Below, piece after piece: positions 10,696 through 21,873 of a DNA stretch of 64,000 bases. Where the stretch lies: NCBI GenBank assembly GCA_023213395.1, contig CM041465.1:201631741-201695740 (forward strand), written 5' to 3'. A program made the position numbers and the translations under genes. Source of the stretch: Cycas panzhihuaensis. Its lineage: Eukaryota > Cycadophyta. Under the pieces are notes generated by a model, which searched no databases, had not been told where the DNA came from, and saw only the letters and a list, made by a program, of their open reading frames with translations. The stretch's first letter is position 1. Each line of letters begins with the position of its first letter.

Positions 10696-13600
10696 TGTTT
10701 CCCAGCTACCAGGAATGGACATGGGCAATCTGACTCAAGTAAGTTTAGGTACGCTTCTACCCTCACCCTCGTCAGTTTCAGAAAGTTGGATTGAATCACT
10801 TTACCTGCATTGCATTTTGATTGATTGACTTCATGATCACTATGCATTCGTTGCTTGACCATATTGCATCCCAACATCTTTTCAGCCTATGACGATCTAG
10901 GGATACATATCCCATGGCACTTCATAACCCTTTGCCATCATCTCCATGACATCCCCAAGTACCTTTTGGCTTCCACAGCCCATACCGCATGACTTGTTGG
11001 TGTGTCATAGCCCCTAGCACCTCGCCTAGGTCCAGTCGTCATGTCGTGTGCACCTTTTGTCACTTTTTGAGAGCCATTGACCACCCTTTTCCTGCTTGTT
11101 GTGGCCTTACTAGGTCTCATAATTGCCTTGTTACCTAGGTACTGTAGCTTGCCCCCTAGGGTCTAGGATCCCCTCTCTTTTTAGGAGCTTCTAGGCTCCC
11201 CCACTCTTGTTTTTATTTTGCTTTTTCCCGCACTATGATGAACTTTGTGCTATCACTACAAACTTTGTGGTAATGCTAAGTTTACTATGGGATGATTGTT
11301 CATAACTATTTTTTTAACTGCTCACAACTAATTTCATATTTATTACAAAATTGACATGTGGCAGTGACTTAACTCCCACCCATAACAAACCCTAATCGCT
11401 CGTTGAGCTATGGTTGGGTTTAAAAACCCAAAATCCACCTCATTTCCATCTTCTTCTCATTATTTTTACTACTCTCTTCTCTAAAAATGCCCTGTAATAG
11501 ACTCAAGCTCTATTGCACCTTACTAGCAACCCAGCCACCAACCCCTTGTAGCTTAGGAAACACAGGTTGTAGGTTTGTAACAAGGTTGGATTAAGAGGGA
11601 TTGTGCTCGAAATACTTCACCAAGCTCCAGGTCTCCTTTTTACTCAAGGTTTTATTCTCTATTTACTGCATTACCAGGGTTTCTTCCAGCAAACCCTAAG
11701 AGACCCTCTTCTTCACCCAATTTGACAAGTAGATCTGCTCTTATTAGGTACTCTCAAATTAGTCCTTTGGTCTCCCCTTTTTTAGCAACATAGGTATTAT
11801 TCCACTAGTGCTTCTTGCAGTGGGTTTCTTTCCTTTTTCTCTATTGCAATGGGAGGCAAACCCTCCCTCTTATTGGCCTATCCACATTCCTCTCTTGGTT
11901 CTTTTTGGGTTCCTCAAGGAGGCAGTAAGGAAGAGGGTTATATGTAGAGTGAAAGGAGCCATAGGTAGGGTCCTACACCTAACATGCCTTCTCCTCAAGG
12001 GCAACCGCCTTCTCTCCTCCCTTCTCCTTCTCCATACCTTCCTTGGTTTCCTGAAGAATCATTGAAGAGAATATCTTTGCTAGCAGCAGTATAGGCAACC
12101 CATTATTGCATTTGCAACTAGCATCAAAGATCCTACACGGCTAGGGTTTAGCACTACTCCAGACCTATTTTTGTATTTTGGGTCAACTCTCACAAAAAAC
12201 CTATAAAAGTTGCACTTTGTAACTTTTGCAACCCCTTTTATCATTTTTGCCTGCTGCCACAGAAACTTGTTTATACCTGTTATTGGATTATTCCATCCTC
12301 TTTACCCTTTGTCCTAGTCCTTGGGGATAGCGTGGAGCATTTCAAATTTGGAGGATTAGCCATTCCGAGGCTACCCACTCTTTCTCTTTCTTACCCCCCT
12401 TCTCCCACATCACATATTTAGTAATGTATGCAAAATAAAGAATAATATTAACATTGAATGCTTTTTATTTCAAAAGAGATACACACATTCTGCTATATTT
12501 CCTTACACATACTTGTCCTCGCATGCATTTGGTACCCCTTGGGGAAGGGCAAGTTTTGTTTGTGTAGGTTTCCTTGCATTCAGAGCGAGAAAGGATCTAC
12601 ATCCTAAGTACGGTCCTCTAATTGCAAAGTAAAGTCATTTTAGAGTTTCCATTTCCTTTCTTCGCATTCTTCTTTTGTTTCAGTTTTAGGAGAAGGTAAG
12701 GAAGCCCCCTTCATTTTGCCGGCATCCTTTCCATTGTGCCACCCATGGTAAGGATAAGAATTGTGAAAGTGGTGAGGGTAGCGCTACTTTGACCGTCATA
12801 TATTCGGGTACATCTCTCTCTCCTTTGTTTTCCTACTCTTATCTTTAATTCCCCTTTCTGCACCCCCTAGGCAAAAAGGAAAGAGGAAGGAGTTACGTTG
12901 TTTTGCATTTTATTGGTTGTTTCTTGCTTGCCTATTTAAATTCATATAGTTTGGGATTTAGGCAGCCTGTACTAATAAGTACTTGCTTTTTCTCTTTGAT
13001 GCACACACATCCACTTGTTTACTCCTCTCATAAGGGCCTTCACCCTTACCGAGGCTTAGGTAGGGGGGCTAGGCACTAACCCCTACATGCTCTTGTCCCC
13101 TTATTGCATATCATGAAATAACCTTGCATTTTTTGCTTCATCTTTTTGCCTGCTTAGCAATTTGCTTACTTTCTTTCCTTGCATATGAAAGAATAAAGAG
13201 AGCAAGGTTGCATCTAGAGAGAGAGAAAGAATACATTATTTTTTCTTTTAAAGTTATTTCTTACATACATAAGCATAATATTCTCATCTCATATCTCTCT
13301 ATCACACAACAAAAGAAAGATAAACATAGGACAACACCCTTTATCAACCTTTCATACCTAAAACCTCCTTAGATATAGTGCCTTGAGAGTACCTCCTCTC
13401 AAGGTTATTTTCTTCTTCTTTCTTTGTTTTACTAAGATAGACCTCTTAGGTTCCATCCTTTGGTCAACACTTAGTTTGTGAAACTAGCCACTCTCTTGTC
13501 CACTTATGTTGTAAGCCGCCTTAGGCATACACGAGAGTCTCTCTCCTATCTTCCTAAGGTTCATTCCCTTCGTAACCTCTTCACGTGAGGAGGTATTCCC

Positions 13601-13891
13601 TTGCTTCCTTCCTCTCTCTTTTAGCCACCTAGGACAGGAGGGCCCCCTTTCAAGGTTACTTGGGAAATCGAGTAGATCCCTCTTCCACTCGTTACTCCAA
13701 ACCGAGGAGGAGTTGCCCTAAAGGAGTGCGTGCACTATTTGTAGCTCCTCAAACCTGCGTTTCGATATACAGATGCCCTTTGTGGGTGATCTTTTTCCCT
13801 CGTTCTTGTAGGTCCATAGCCACCAAAACTGCTAGCCATTATGGCTTGATCTAATCTAGGTTTAGTGACCTCCCTCATAAGTGTGATTCTA
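10696..13891 (+). repeat. 5' LTR of element B
   Basis: It begins TGTTTCCC and ends ..GTGTGATTCTA (CA decayed to TA). It is collinear with 24,009-27,265 throughout and, in its last ~2.7 kb, with A's LTR. It carries a TGTAACTTTTGCAAC-type short repeat near 12,209-12,245, with one more unit in the 3' LTR. It has pyrimidine-rich stretches and no believable gene. ORFs at 11,808-12,065 and 13,124-13,372 lie inside the LTR and are not conserved as proteins. Confidence 0.9.
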
Positions 13892-14330
13892 ATGGCGATA
13901 CCCTTCAATGGTTCTACCACCTTCCAACGCACTCTATCCACTCATACTAATAACTCATTGATGAATTCGTCAATTATTTTGACATAGCTCATCCTTTCAA
14001 GAGTAGAATGAAGTCTCTCCTATCTCTTAAATAAGGTCATGATGAGATGAATCATGACTTTATGAGATGCTTCCATGATCTTCTCCACTCCACGTAGGCA
14101 ACCTTGCCTAAGGAGTTAAAGAGAGATCTCTTTATTAACACCCTTTGCCCTAAAGTCTATGTTGAAGTCCTTAAGATGGGGGTGACCACGTGCGACTCTG
14201 CCATAGCCAATTATTTGGCTCTTGAGGCCATTGAGATCCAGGCGGGTCTCAAGAAGCCTCTTAGGTCCTCACAATGGTGTGAGGAACCTCCTCCGCCTCG
14301 CGATACAAAAACCCAATAGCCTCCTAGGTC
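13892..14330 (+). pseudogene. Gag of element B, N-terminally deleted
   Basis: The LTR passes directly into mid-gag: GDTLQWFYHLPTHS, then LIDEFVNYFDIAHPFKSRMK, 'NHDFMRCFHDLLHS' and the open stretch 14,104-14,319 (ALEAIEIQAGLKKPLRSS). Compared with A, the whole 5' leader, PBS and about half of the gag domain are missing. Stops occur at Gln and Trp codons. Without a PBS this copy could not start reverse transcription, so the deletion most likely came after insertion. Confidence 0.8.
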
Positions 14331-15275
14331 TTCATCTCATCCAACAGAGAATACCTTAGACCCCTTAACTTCCTCTATATATTCTTTCAAACGTACCATG
14401 AAGGAGCTTAAATTCTAAGCCCCTTCGTCACCCACTTCCCACAAACCAATTCACCAAGCTTCTTAAGTTACACCCCCTAAGGGCGGTAATACCCAGTCTT
14501 CTCAAATAAGGAAGTCAGATTCCTCCTTAGAGAAGAAGTGGTGTTCTGTCCATGGGGAATACTTTCACAAAGACTCCCAGCACCCTAAAGCCGCCCCACA
14601 ACATAACTCTTCTTCTAAACGGGCATCTAGGCCTAACCTGGACTAGCCTGTCTATAAGGATCCTTTCCCTAAACACGAAGAATGCGATCGTAACACTCAA
14701 TAAAAGGGTAATCGAAATAGAGGAAGATCTCCCAACCCTCGCCCTGCACAAGCTAAAGGGAAGGGTATAAGGAATTATTCCTTATCTTATGGTTCTCCCA
14801 ACAGCCAAACTCCTTCCCCTTCTTGATCCTAAAATAAGGGAAAGAGAGTCATTCAAATACTTGAGACCACATAATTGTATACCTTAACTTGGTCCCAAGC
14901 AGCTAAAGAGCTAACCGGTGCCTCTTCTTCCACTCCTCATCTTGATCCTCTTTTGGAAGTTCCTCCTCCAGAAATCCCCATACTTCCCAAGATCATTCTC
15001 GTACATTTAGGTCATTACGATTTTTGAAGGGCGCTTCCCCAACCTACTACAAAGGGGAAGCCCTTCTCCATCATTGATGAGCTTCATACCGTAAGTACGG
15101 GGATGTCCATGATGGACGTCTTAAGAAGCTGTCCTGAGCAACGCGCTTCTCTCTTAGAGACTTTGGGTTTAGTTGACGTGTTTGTTCATGCCTTGGGTGT
15201 TTCCCCAAGTCACGAGCTCATCATCTCATTCAATCCTAAGGATCTCCCTCCAGTTGGTGAAATGGAATGTTAATG
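14331..15275 (+). pseudogene. Gag C-terminus and pre-protease segment of element B
   Basis: KKWCSVHGEYFHKDSQ near 14,540 marks the degenerate nucleocapsid region. Next come LEVPPPEIPILPKIILVHLG and 'SIIDELHTVSTGMSMMDVLR' (15,070-15,130), then CPEQRASLLETLGLVDV. All match element A. There is no intact CCHC knuckle in either copy. Confidence 0.65.
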
Positions 15276-15640
15276 GCACTACCCCTTCACCATAACCATA
15301 GACACACTCAAATACACCCTTCAAAGGACTATTGTAGATAATGGTTCTTCCATCAATGCCATGCCCTTGCGCGTCATGCAAGAACTTGGCATATCGGCCC
15401 TTGAACCAATCCCATGGCAGTGTTAAGCCTACGATGGTAGTGAAAAGACACCCTTGGGGTTAGTTTTTATTCCCCTCACTCTTAGGGATAAAACTATCCT
15501 TGCCAACATCATAGTCCTTGACATAGATATAGACTACAACCTCTTGTTGGGATGTTTATAGCTTAACCAAATAGGAGCTGTGTGCTTATCCCGATGGGGG
15601 CAACTTAAGTTCGTCCATGAGGGACGAATGAGGGTTGTCC
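15276..15640 (+). pseudogene. Aspartic protease of element B
   Basis: 'RTIVDNGSSINAMPLRVMQE' (about 15,328-15,385) is the retropepsin active-site loop, with Asp followed by Asn-Gly-Ser. 'TILANIIVLDIDIDYNLLLG' (about 15,495-15,550) is the hydrophobic-hydrophobic-Gly region near the C-terminus. The protease cleaves the gag-pol polyprotein in the particle. A stop stands in the final LLGCL*L motif (Gln or Trp expected). Confidence 0.75.
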
Positions 15641-16540
15641 CCTAGGAGCCTCCTCCCACCAAACAACCCCATCAGCTTCGTCAAGGAGTTTGCAACCAGG
15701 CGAAGGGCGATAAGGGCCCTTTCACCCATGCCTACACTTGTTCTATTGACATTCCTAGTTCGCCTTACCTGGAAGAAGGCCCTTTCCCTTCTTTCTTGAA
15801 CCTTATATGTTTCGCCTCTATTGGTTTAGGGAGTTGTGGGTACTTCATCATGCTTAGCGATAATGAGTCTAATGATGAAGATGAGGACCTCCCTCATCCT
15901 ATATCCCTCCTAAACACAAGTAGAGGGCACTCTCTCCATTTTATATCCCGACCTGGAACCTCTTCCATCGAGGAGTCTAGTGTTCCTCTTGATTCATATG
16001 TCATTGCTCCTATCTCTCTTATGATCTCCCATATCACTTCATCTTCTACTTCATCACCCTCTATAGGCAATGAGGCGAGGGAACCTCTTATCACCTATTA
16101 TAAGAGGTTGCCTTCTGACTCTTCTGAAGAGTCCCTTTAGTACATTAAATGGTGGGTTGACTACTACGGTCCTGCCACTCCTTCTACTCCTCACCTCTTG
16201 TCTTCTTGAAGGGTGATCATCCATGGGATAGATTACTTTAAGGATGATGAGGCCTTACTAGAGCACTTAGCAGGCTCCATGCCCAATCTCTCTCCTGGTT
16301 ACCATAGACTTGGTTACCAGAAGATCTTAGCCATTGGGTCACCTTTAGCTAACCCAAACCCATCCTCTTCTTCTTTGCCCCCTCCTGTTGACCGAGCCCC
16401 CTTTACTACAAGGAAGGGAATGCCATGTACTTAGGGGAAACCAAGCACATCATCCTTACTCCTGGTAAAGTCATCAAGATGGGAGCAGAATGTTCTCTTG
16501 AGAAAATGAAGGAATACACCCTTCTCTTCTAGGAATTCCA
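15641..16540 (+). pseudogene. Acidic Ser/Pro-rich linker of element B polyprotein
   Basis: The open frames 15,796-16,140 (SDNESNDEDEDLPHPISLLN) and 16,213-16,434 (GIDYFKDDEALLEHLAGSMP; HRLGYQKILAIGSPLANPNP) match the A linker. A conserved YIKWWVDYYGP stretch sits at 16,141-16,180 after a TAG. The function is unknown; it lies between protease and RT in both copies. Confidence 0.6.
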
Positions 16541-17260
16541 TGACATTTTTGTGTGGGAGTACTTTGACATGAAGGGGATAGACCCTTCTATTGTCACCCA
16601 CAACCTCACTACCATTCCAAGCACTCGCCCTGTGTGGTAAAAATAACACCCTCTTCACCTAAAATTTCCAACCATTGTGAAGATGGAAGTTGAGAAACTC
16701 CTAGATGCGGGGTTAATCACTTCCATTGACTACCCTAAGTGGGTGTCCAACATTATTCCTATTGTTAAAAAGAACGGGATGATTAGGATATACGTTGATT
16801 TTCATGACATTAATAATGCATGTCCTAAGGATAAATTTCCTCTCCCCTTCATCGATCAGATCATCAATCAAGCGACTAGATTTGAAGTCATGTCCTTAAT
16901 GGACAGCTTCTCAGGATATAACCAAATCTAAATCTCCCCTAAAGACCATTATAAAACAGCCTTCACCACTCCTTAGAGCACCTTTGCTTACAAGGTGATG
17001 CCCTTCGGGCTTAAAAATATAGGCGCCACTTACTAAAAGGTGATGCAATTTGTCTTTCATGACCTCATTAATGAAACCCTTGAGGTTTTTATGGATGATA
17101 TGATGGGCCTTTCACGTGTAAGGGCCCACCATCCTAGCAATTTATGGGCCATCTTCACACAATACTGTAAATACCATGTAAACTTAAACCCTCTTAAATG
17201 TGTGTTCGCTATTACTGCTGACAAACCCCTTGGTTTCCTCGTTTTGAAACAAGGAATCTA
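16541..17260 (+). pseudogene. Reverse transcriptase of element B
   Basis: Motifs in order are: VEKLLDAGLITSIDYPKWVS, IRIYVDFHDINNACPKDKFP, FEVMSLMDSFSGYNQI, then a TAA (Gln/Lys expected), 'KTAFTTP*STFAYKVMPFGL' with a TAG for Trp, KNIGATY*KVM with a TAA for Gln, and the active site FMDDMM at 17,088-17,105. Clean pieces are 16,677-16,931 and 17,040-17,261. The domain is about full length. It would make element cDNA and is inactive here because of the stops. Confidence 0.85.
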
Positions 17261-17830
17261 GATCGACCTTGACAAAGTCAAGGCCATCCTTGACATGCCT
17301 CCTCCTAAGACCCAATGACAAATCAAGTCATTCTCAGGTAGATTAGGCTTCCTTAGGCATTTCTTGGCAAACTTCGTCATAAATACAAAACCCCTCACTA
17401 ACCTATTGAAGAAAGGGGTCCTATTTATTTGGTCTCTGAAGGCCCAAGATGCCTTCGAGGAGCTCAAGAGAGCTCTGGCTTCTACCCTGACCTTGGCTAT
17501 CCCTCTCTTCGATAGGCCTTTCATCCTTTATACCTTGGCCACCAATGAATCCTTAGGTGCCATGCTTGCCCAAGAGGATGACTCAAGGACCGAGAGGGCT
17601 ATTTACTTCATCAGCTGCACCCTAGTTGCTACTGAGCTTAATTACTCCCCCACTAAGAAGGAATGCCTCTCCTTGGCGCATGCCACTAAGAAGTTCAAGC
17701 ACTATCTGCCTAGAAACACTACTTGAGTGATCATTCAATTTGATCTGTTGAGGTATCTGCTAACCCAATCTAACCTAACAGGTAGGATTGGAAAGTATGC
17801 TATCCTCCTTTAGGAATTTGATGTCCAAAT
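17261..17830 (+). pseudogene. First (retroviral-type) RNase H of element B
   Basis: The RT connection reads ILDMPPPKTQ*QIKSFSGRL. The clean frame 17,364-17,726 then carries FDRPFILYTLATNESLGAML, 'RAIYFISCTLVATELNYSPT' and KKECLSLAHATKKFKHYL, the usual Ty3 RNase H landmarks. It corresponds one-to-one with A. It removes RNA from RNA-DNA hybrids. B carries a second, unrelated RNase H 5 kb downstream. Confidence 0.8.
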
Positions 17831-17929
17831 CGTTAACAAGAAATCAAAAAAGAAGATGGTAGTTGCCAAACAACTAGTTGACACCCCCCTATCCCAAACT
17901 CTTCTGATGCCTCTATTGACGATTCATTG

Positions 17930-19234
17930 CCTAACGAGCCCATTTTTGTTATTCATAACTCATCTCCCCATCCATTGACTGATAGTGAGTGGTATGGGGA
18001 CATTGTACAATACCTTGTAGAGTGATAGTATCACCCTAATATGAGCGAAAAGGTTAGGTCGCATATTTGGGCTAGTGCCAGGCAGTACTTCCTCATATAA
18101 GAGGTGTTGTACAAGAGGTCTTTCGATGGGATCCTTCTTTGCTACATCAATCTCGATGAGGTGGGCCAAATACTTCATGAATGTCATAACGACATTTGTG
18201 GGGGTCATTTCAGGGGCCAATCCATGGCCCAAACGATCCTTCACATGGGTTATTATTGGTTGTCCCTCTTTAAAGATGCCCATGCCTATGCCTTGCGATG
18301 TCGTCCGTGTCAAGAGCACACTGACATCATCTGTTTGCCTTCCGAGGCCTTACATCCTATCATATCTCCATGGCCTTTCTCTCAATGGGGATTAGATCTC
18401 ATTAGGGCCATAACCCCACCTTCTTTATTGTAACATAAGTTCATCCTAATTTCCATGGAATACTTTACTAAATAGGACGAAATGGCCCCCTTATCCTCTA
18501 CTTCTAACAAGACAATAGCCACCTTTGTCTACTAAAACATCATTTGTCGATTTGGGGTTCCTGACGTCTTGGTCACAGATAATGAAACCCCTTTTTGTAA
18601 TAAGGAGATGGATGACCTTTGCGAGAAATTTAAGATATCTCACAAAACTTCCTCTCCCTATTACCCCTAGGCCAATGGCCAAATAGAATCTTTTAACAAA
18701 ACCTTTATAAATATCTTAAAGAAAACCATTACCTAATCTCAAAAGGATTGGCATCTTCAACTTCCTTCTATCCTATGGGTGTACTGTACTTCTATCTGCA
18801 CAACTACATGGATGACCCCATTCTCCCTTGTATATGGAACTGAGGTAGTCCTCCCATTGAAAGTTGAAATCCCATCCTTGCGAGTTTCCCTTTGGAGTCT
18901 TGTCAATGAGGAGTCATATCATCAAGCCCATCTCTTAGGCCTTGAAGCCCTTGACGAGAAATGCTTGACTGCATACCAAGAAAACCTTGCCTCTAAATCT
19001 AGGGTGCAAAGGATGTACGATAAATGCCTTTGCCCCTGCCCTTTGTATCCTGGGGACCATGTCCTCAAATTAGAATATCTCCATGATTATTTCTCTAAAT
19101 TCAAACCTAAGTGGGTTAGTCCTTTCATCATTGTTGAGAGCCTCAATATCGATGCCTATAGGATTACAACCTTGGAGGGTTTTGAATTTGAGAGAGTTGT
19201 CAATGGTAAGTTCTTAAAGAAATTCTACGTATGA
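17930..19234 (+). pseudogene. Integrase of element B
   Basis: The HHCC zinc finger is seen as ILHECHNDICGGHFRG..LRCRPCQEH (18,170-18,320). The catalytic core has WGLDLIRAIT (first Asp, ~18,385), 'VLVTDNETPFCNKEMDDLCE' (second Asp, ~18,570) and ANGQIESFNKTF (Glu, ~18,690). The C-terminal part, open at 18,779-19,234, has 'PFSLVYGTEVVLPLKVEIPS' and LYPGDHVLKLEYLHDYFSKF, and ends FLKKFYV followed by a TGA. No chromodomain follows. Several Gln codons have become TAG/TAA. Confidence 0.85.
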
Positions 19235-19935
19235 CTATCCCTACCCCTGTGTAGGCCGAGCATACTGTCTCTCTCTCCTTACTCCAAAATGAGTCTAAAC
19301 TACCACTCTAAGCGTGTCTCCATTCCTCCTAACCACAAGTGGAGTGACGGCTTAGGGTGGCTTTCTTGTCCTTCCAAATCCTCCTATGGTATCTTTCATT
19401 TCCTTCCTGCGGGAAACCCTTCCTCCTAGTTGATGTGTATATTTTTTTCACTCCCAAGCTCATAAATGCACTCCAACTAGGATTGCATGCTCGAGTACAT
19501 ATACTCTCTCTTTGTTGGCACTTTCCTTGCATATCCACTATGCTCCATTAACAAACATGTATAGCTCTTCGTCTCTCAGCCTCACATGTACCTATCATCT
19601 ACACTCATGATGGTCGTGTGTGCCTGCTACCAGTGTGGTCATGTATGAAAGGAAGCATGAGCGTCACCCAAATAATCTAAATACAAAAAATCATATAATA
19701 ATCAACCAAAATCATCATGATCTATAGTCTCTCGTGCACCTGTGTCCACATATACACAAGCATATAAATAAATAAACAATAAGTACACCATCATCACAGA
19801 TCAAATGGGGTGCCAATGAGCCCCTGTCTATATACATAATGAATCATATCATATAAAATAATATGGTACATCATCCTAGGGAATCTAGAATCCTTGCAGG
19901 GAGGAGTATAATTATGTGTCAACATATGGTGACTC
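19235..19935 (+). other. Spacer after integrase in element B
   Basis: This stretch is non-coding and collinear with the complement of A at about 600-1,480. It contains pyrimidine-rich stretches and no domain. It probably holds the 3' end of the antisense transcript; no polyadenylation signal is firmly assigned. Confidence 0.5.
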
Positions 19936-20189
19936 CCTAGAGGTCCAGTGCTTTCCCAATCAAAACTAATCATGTCCTACTCTCCTATTCTCCTACTCTT
20001 AGGGGTATCATCTCTAAGTCAGCGTGACCCCTTCCCAAGAGACCACCTACCTCCTAGGCTCCTCCGCCACTATTATGAGCTCCTTACCTCACTCCCCTCA
20101 TCTCGAGGGCTCATCGGGGTCACCACTATCATGTGGGTCTATGTCCTACTCTGTGACGACCTCACTGCCATTTGGTCCACCAGCTCATC

Positions 20190-21863
20190 ATATCGTGTTT
20201 GGATATGATCCCTCTCCCCCTCCACTCCTCGGATCCTCTCTTCTAACACGACTATCCTGATACGACTCTCTACATCGCCGCTCGCTCCTCCTCCTCTCTA
20301 GGCTTCTAACGCTTGGACTCGACCTCGTAAGACGTCCCTCTCTATACGGATCCCATCCAGCTCCCTCTGTAGTTGTCTTACCCTTACCTGGTACTCCTGG
20401 GACTCTGCTACCCATATATCTCTAGCCCTGATTAGTGGGGCAAATGCCACTGTGTGTGCCCCTGCCGATCGAGACTCCTCTCCATCTTGGATGGGAGGTT
20501 GCCCCTTCACATAGACCTGGGGGAATACCTCTCAGACTATCACCTCTCCCAATCTTGCCATCTCCACTACTCCTACTAAGTCAAACACATCGTGTGTCAG
20601 TCTATACATCCATGTATCAAAATCTCAAAACCTAACCAAAGCAAACTATCTAAGTATCTAATGGTTGAAAGATTATAGGAAAGGATAGTGTCTCACCTCC
20701 TGGGATGACCAACTCCTCGATTTAGATGATCACCTCCTCCATGGGACCTCCCTTAGTTGCTGGTACCTCCTCCTCAACCTCGAGTACCACCTTACCTACC
20801 TCTTAGCCTCTCAGGGCGTCTCCTCCTCCCTCTACCGCTACTGTCACTAGAGCTTTGACTACCACCCTCAATCTCCACGCTAGTGTGTGGGGTGGTCTAT
20901 CACTTCTTGTAGCTCCCGAAGGACCTGCCTCACCTCCTACAGCCCTTGAAAGACCTACCTCTCATCCTGCAGCTCCTAATGGACCTACTGCTTCTAACGA
21001 GCTTGCCCCATCACCTCTATCTCTAGGACCACCTCCTAACCCTCTTGCCTCATCGTTGCTATCCCACCGCACTCCTCTATATGGATCTGTTGTGTAGTCT
21101 GCCAGAGTGAGGAGGTCTAGCAACATCGCCTCCACCAATCACCTGACATGTTCCTAATCCTCAGTCCCTCTGAATTGAGTATACCACCTGTGCACCATGG
21201 GCGTTCTCGCTGAGATAGGATGAGGTCCTCCTGGTAGTGCCACTACCTCAAAATAGTTGAAGAACCAACACTATAGTAAAGTACAATAGGAAAATCCTCC
21301 TCTCCCTGCCACCCTAATAGCATCTAGCTATGCGACCATGTTCACCGCTATCAGGGCATCCCAAAGTAGTCTCTCTCTAGCCTCATACCTCTAGACGGTG
21401 TCCATCTATCTACTTGGTATATCCCTATAATTCTGTTTCTGAGAAATCTAAAACAGAATACCTAGTGTAATAGGTTTTCTCAACTGAGGAATCTGTGACA
21501 TTACCATCGTCTAAATCGATATCCCTTACCAGTCCCGCCTACCCTGGCCAGTGAAGAATGTGGTCGCCTCCATGTGTGCAATGTCCCTAGTGATGTTAGC
21601 ACTCCTTCTACGAGTACACCGAGGATCCTCTTGATGTCTCCTAGTATGATAGTAACATCCCCCACTTGGGGGAGGTGTAAGACGTACCGCCTACAGTCCT
21701 AATGGGTGACTATATCCACCAGGAGGTGCTGATTCGATGCGTACTATGGGATCCTAATGATCTTTAATAATCCACATTGCCCCAATGTCTGTCTTTCTCC
21801 TCACAACAACACCTCTATGAAGCTCATCATTGCCATTCCTATGTTCTCGCAATTGTCCACCAT
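20190..21863 (-). pseudogene. Antisense ORF of element B: plant-mobile-domain-like protein with coiled-coil tail
   Basis: Read opposite to gag-pol. From the ATG at 21,863 the frames run through DIVTH*DCRRY to YVLHLPQVGDVTIILGDIKR and ILGVLVEG (21,689-21,603). This is the pattern of the plant mobile domain N-terminus (hydrophobic-Leu-Pro..Gly-Glu-x-Thr-x-Thr-Leu-x-Asp-Val..Leu-Gly-hydrophobic-x-Val-x-Gly). Further on, 'LL*CWFFNYFEVVALPGG' (~21,230-21,280) resembles its LLQxWxxExF segment. The tail 20,298-20,510 is a heptad coiled coil (VRVRQLQRELDGIRIERD). A good splice acceptor (TTTTTACAG) ends at 21,873. Stops and shifts occur throughout. Mobile-domain ORFs are known in Tat-type elements. 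The assignment rests on motif recognition only. Confidence 0.65.
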
Positions 21864-21873
21864 AGTAATCGCC

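Noticed and set aside
13893-13910. TGGCGATACCC after B's 5' LTR as a primer binding site
   Set aside because: It has the TGGCGA start of such sites, but the same bases are gag codons GDTLQW, collinear with A's GDTLKW at about 6,765 on minus. The real PBS is deleted.
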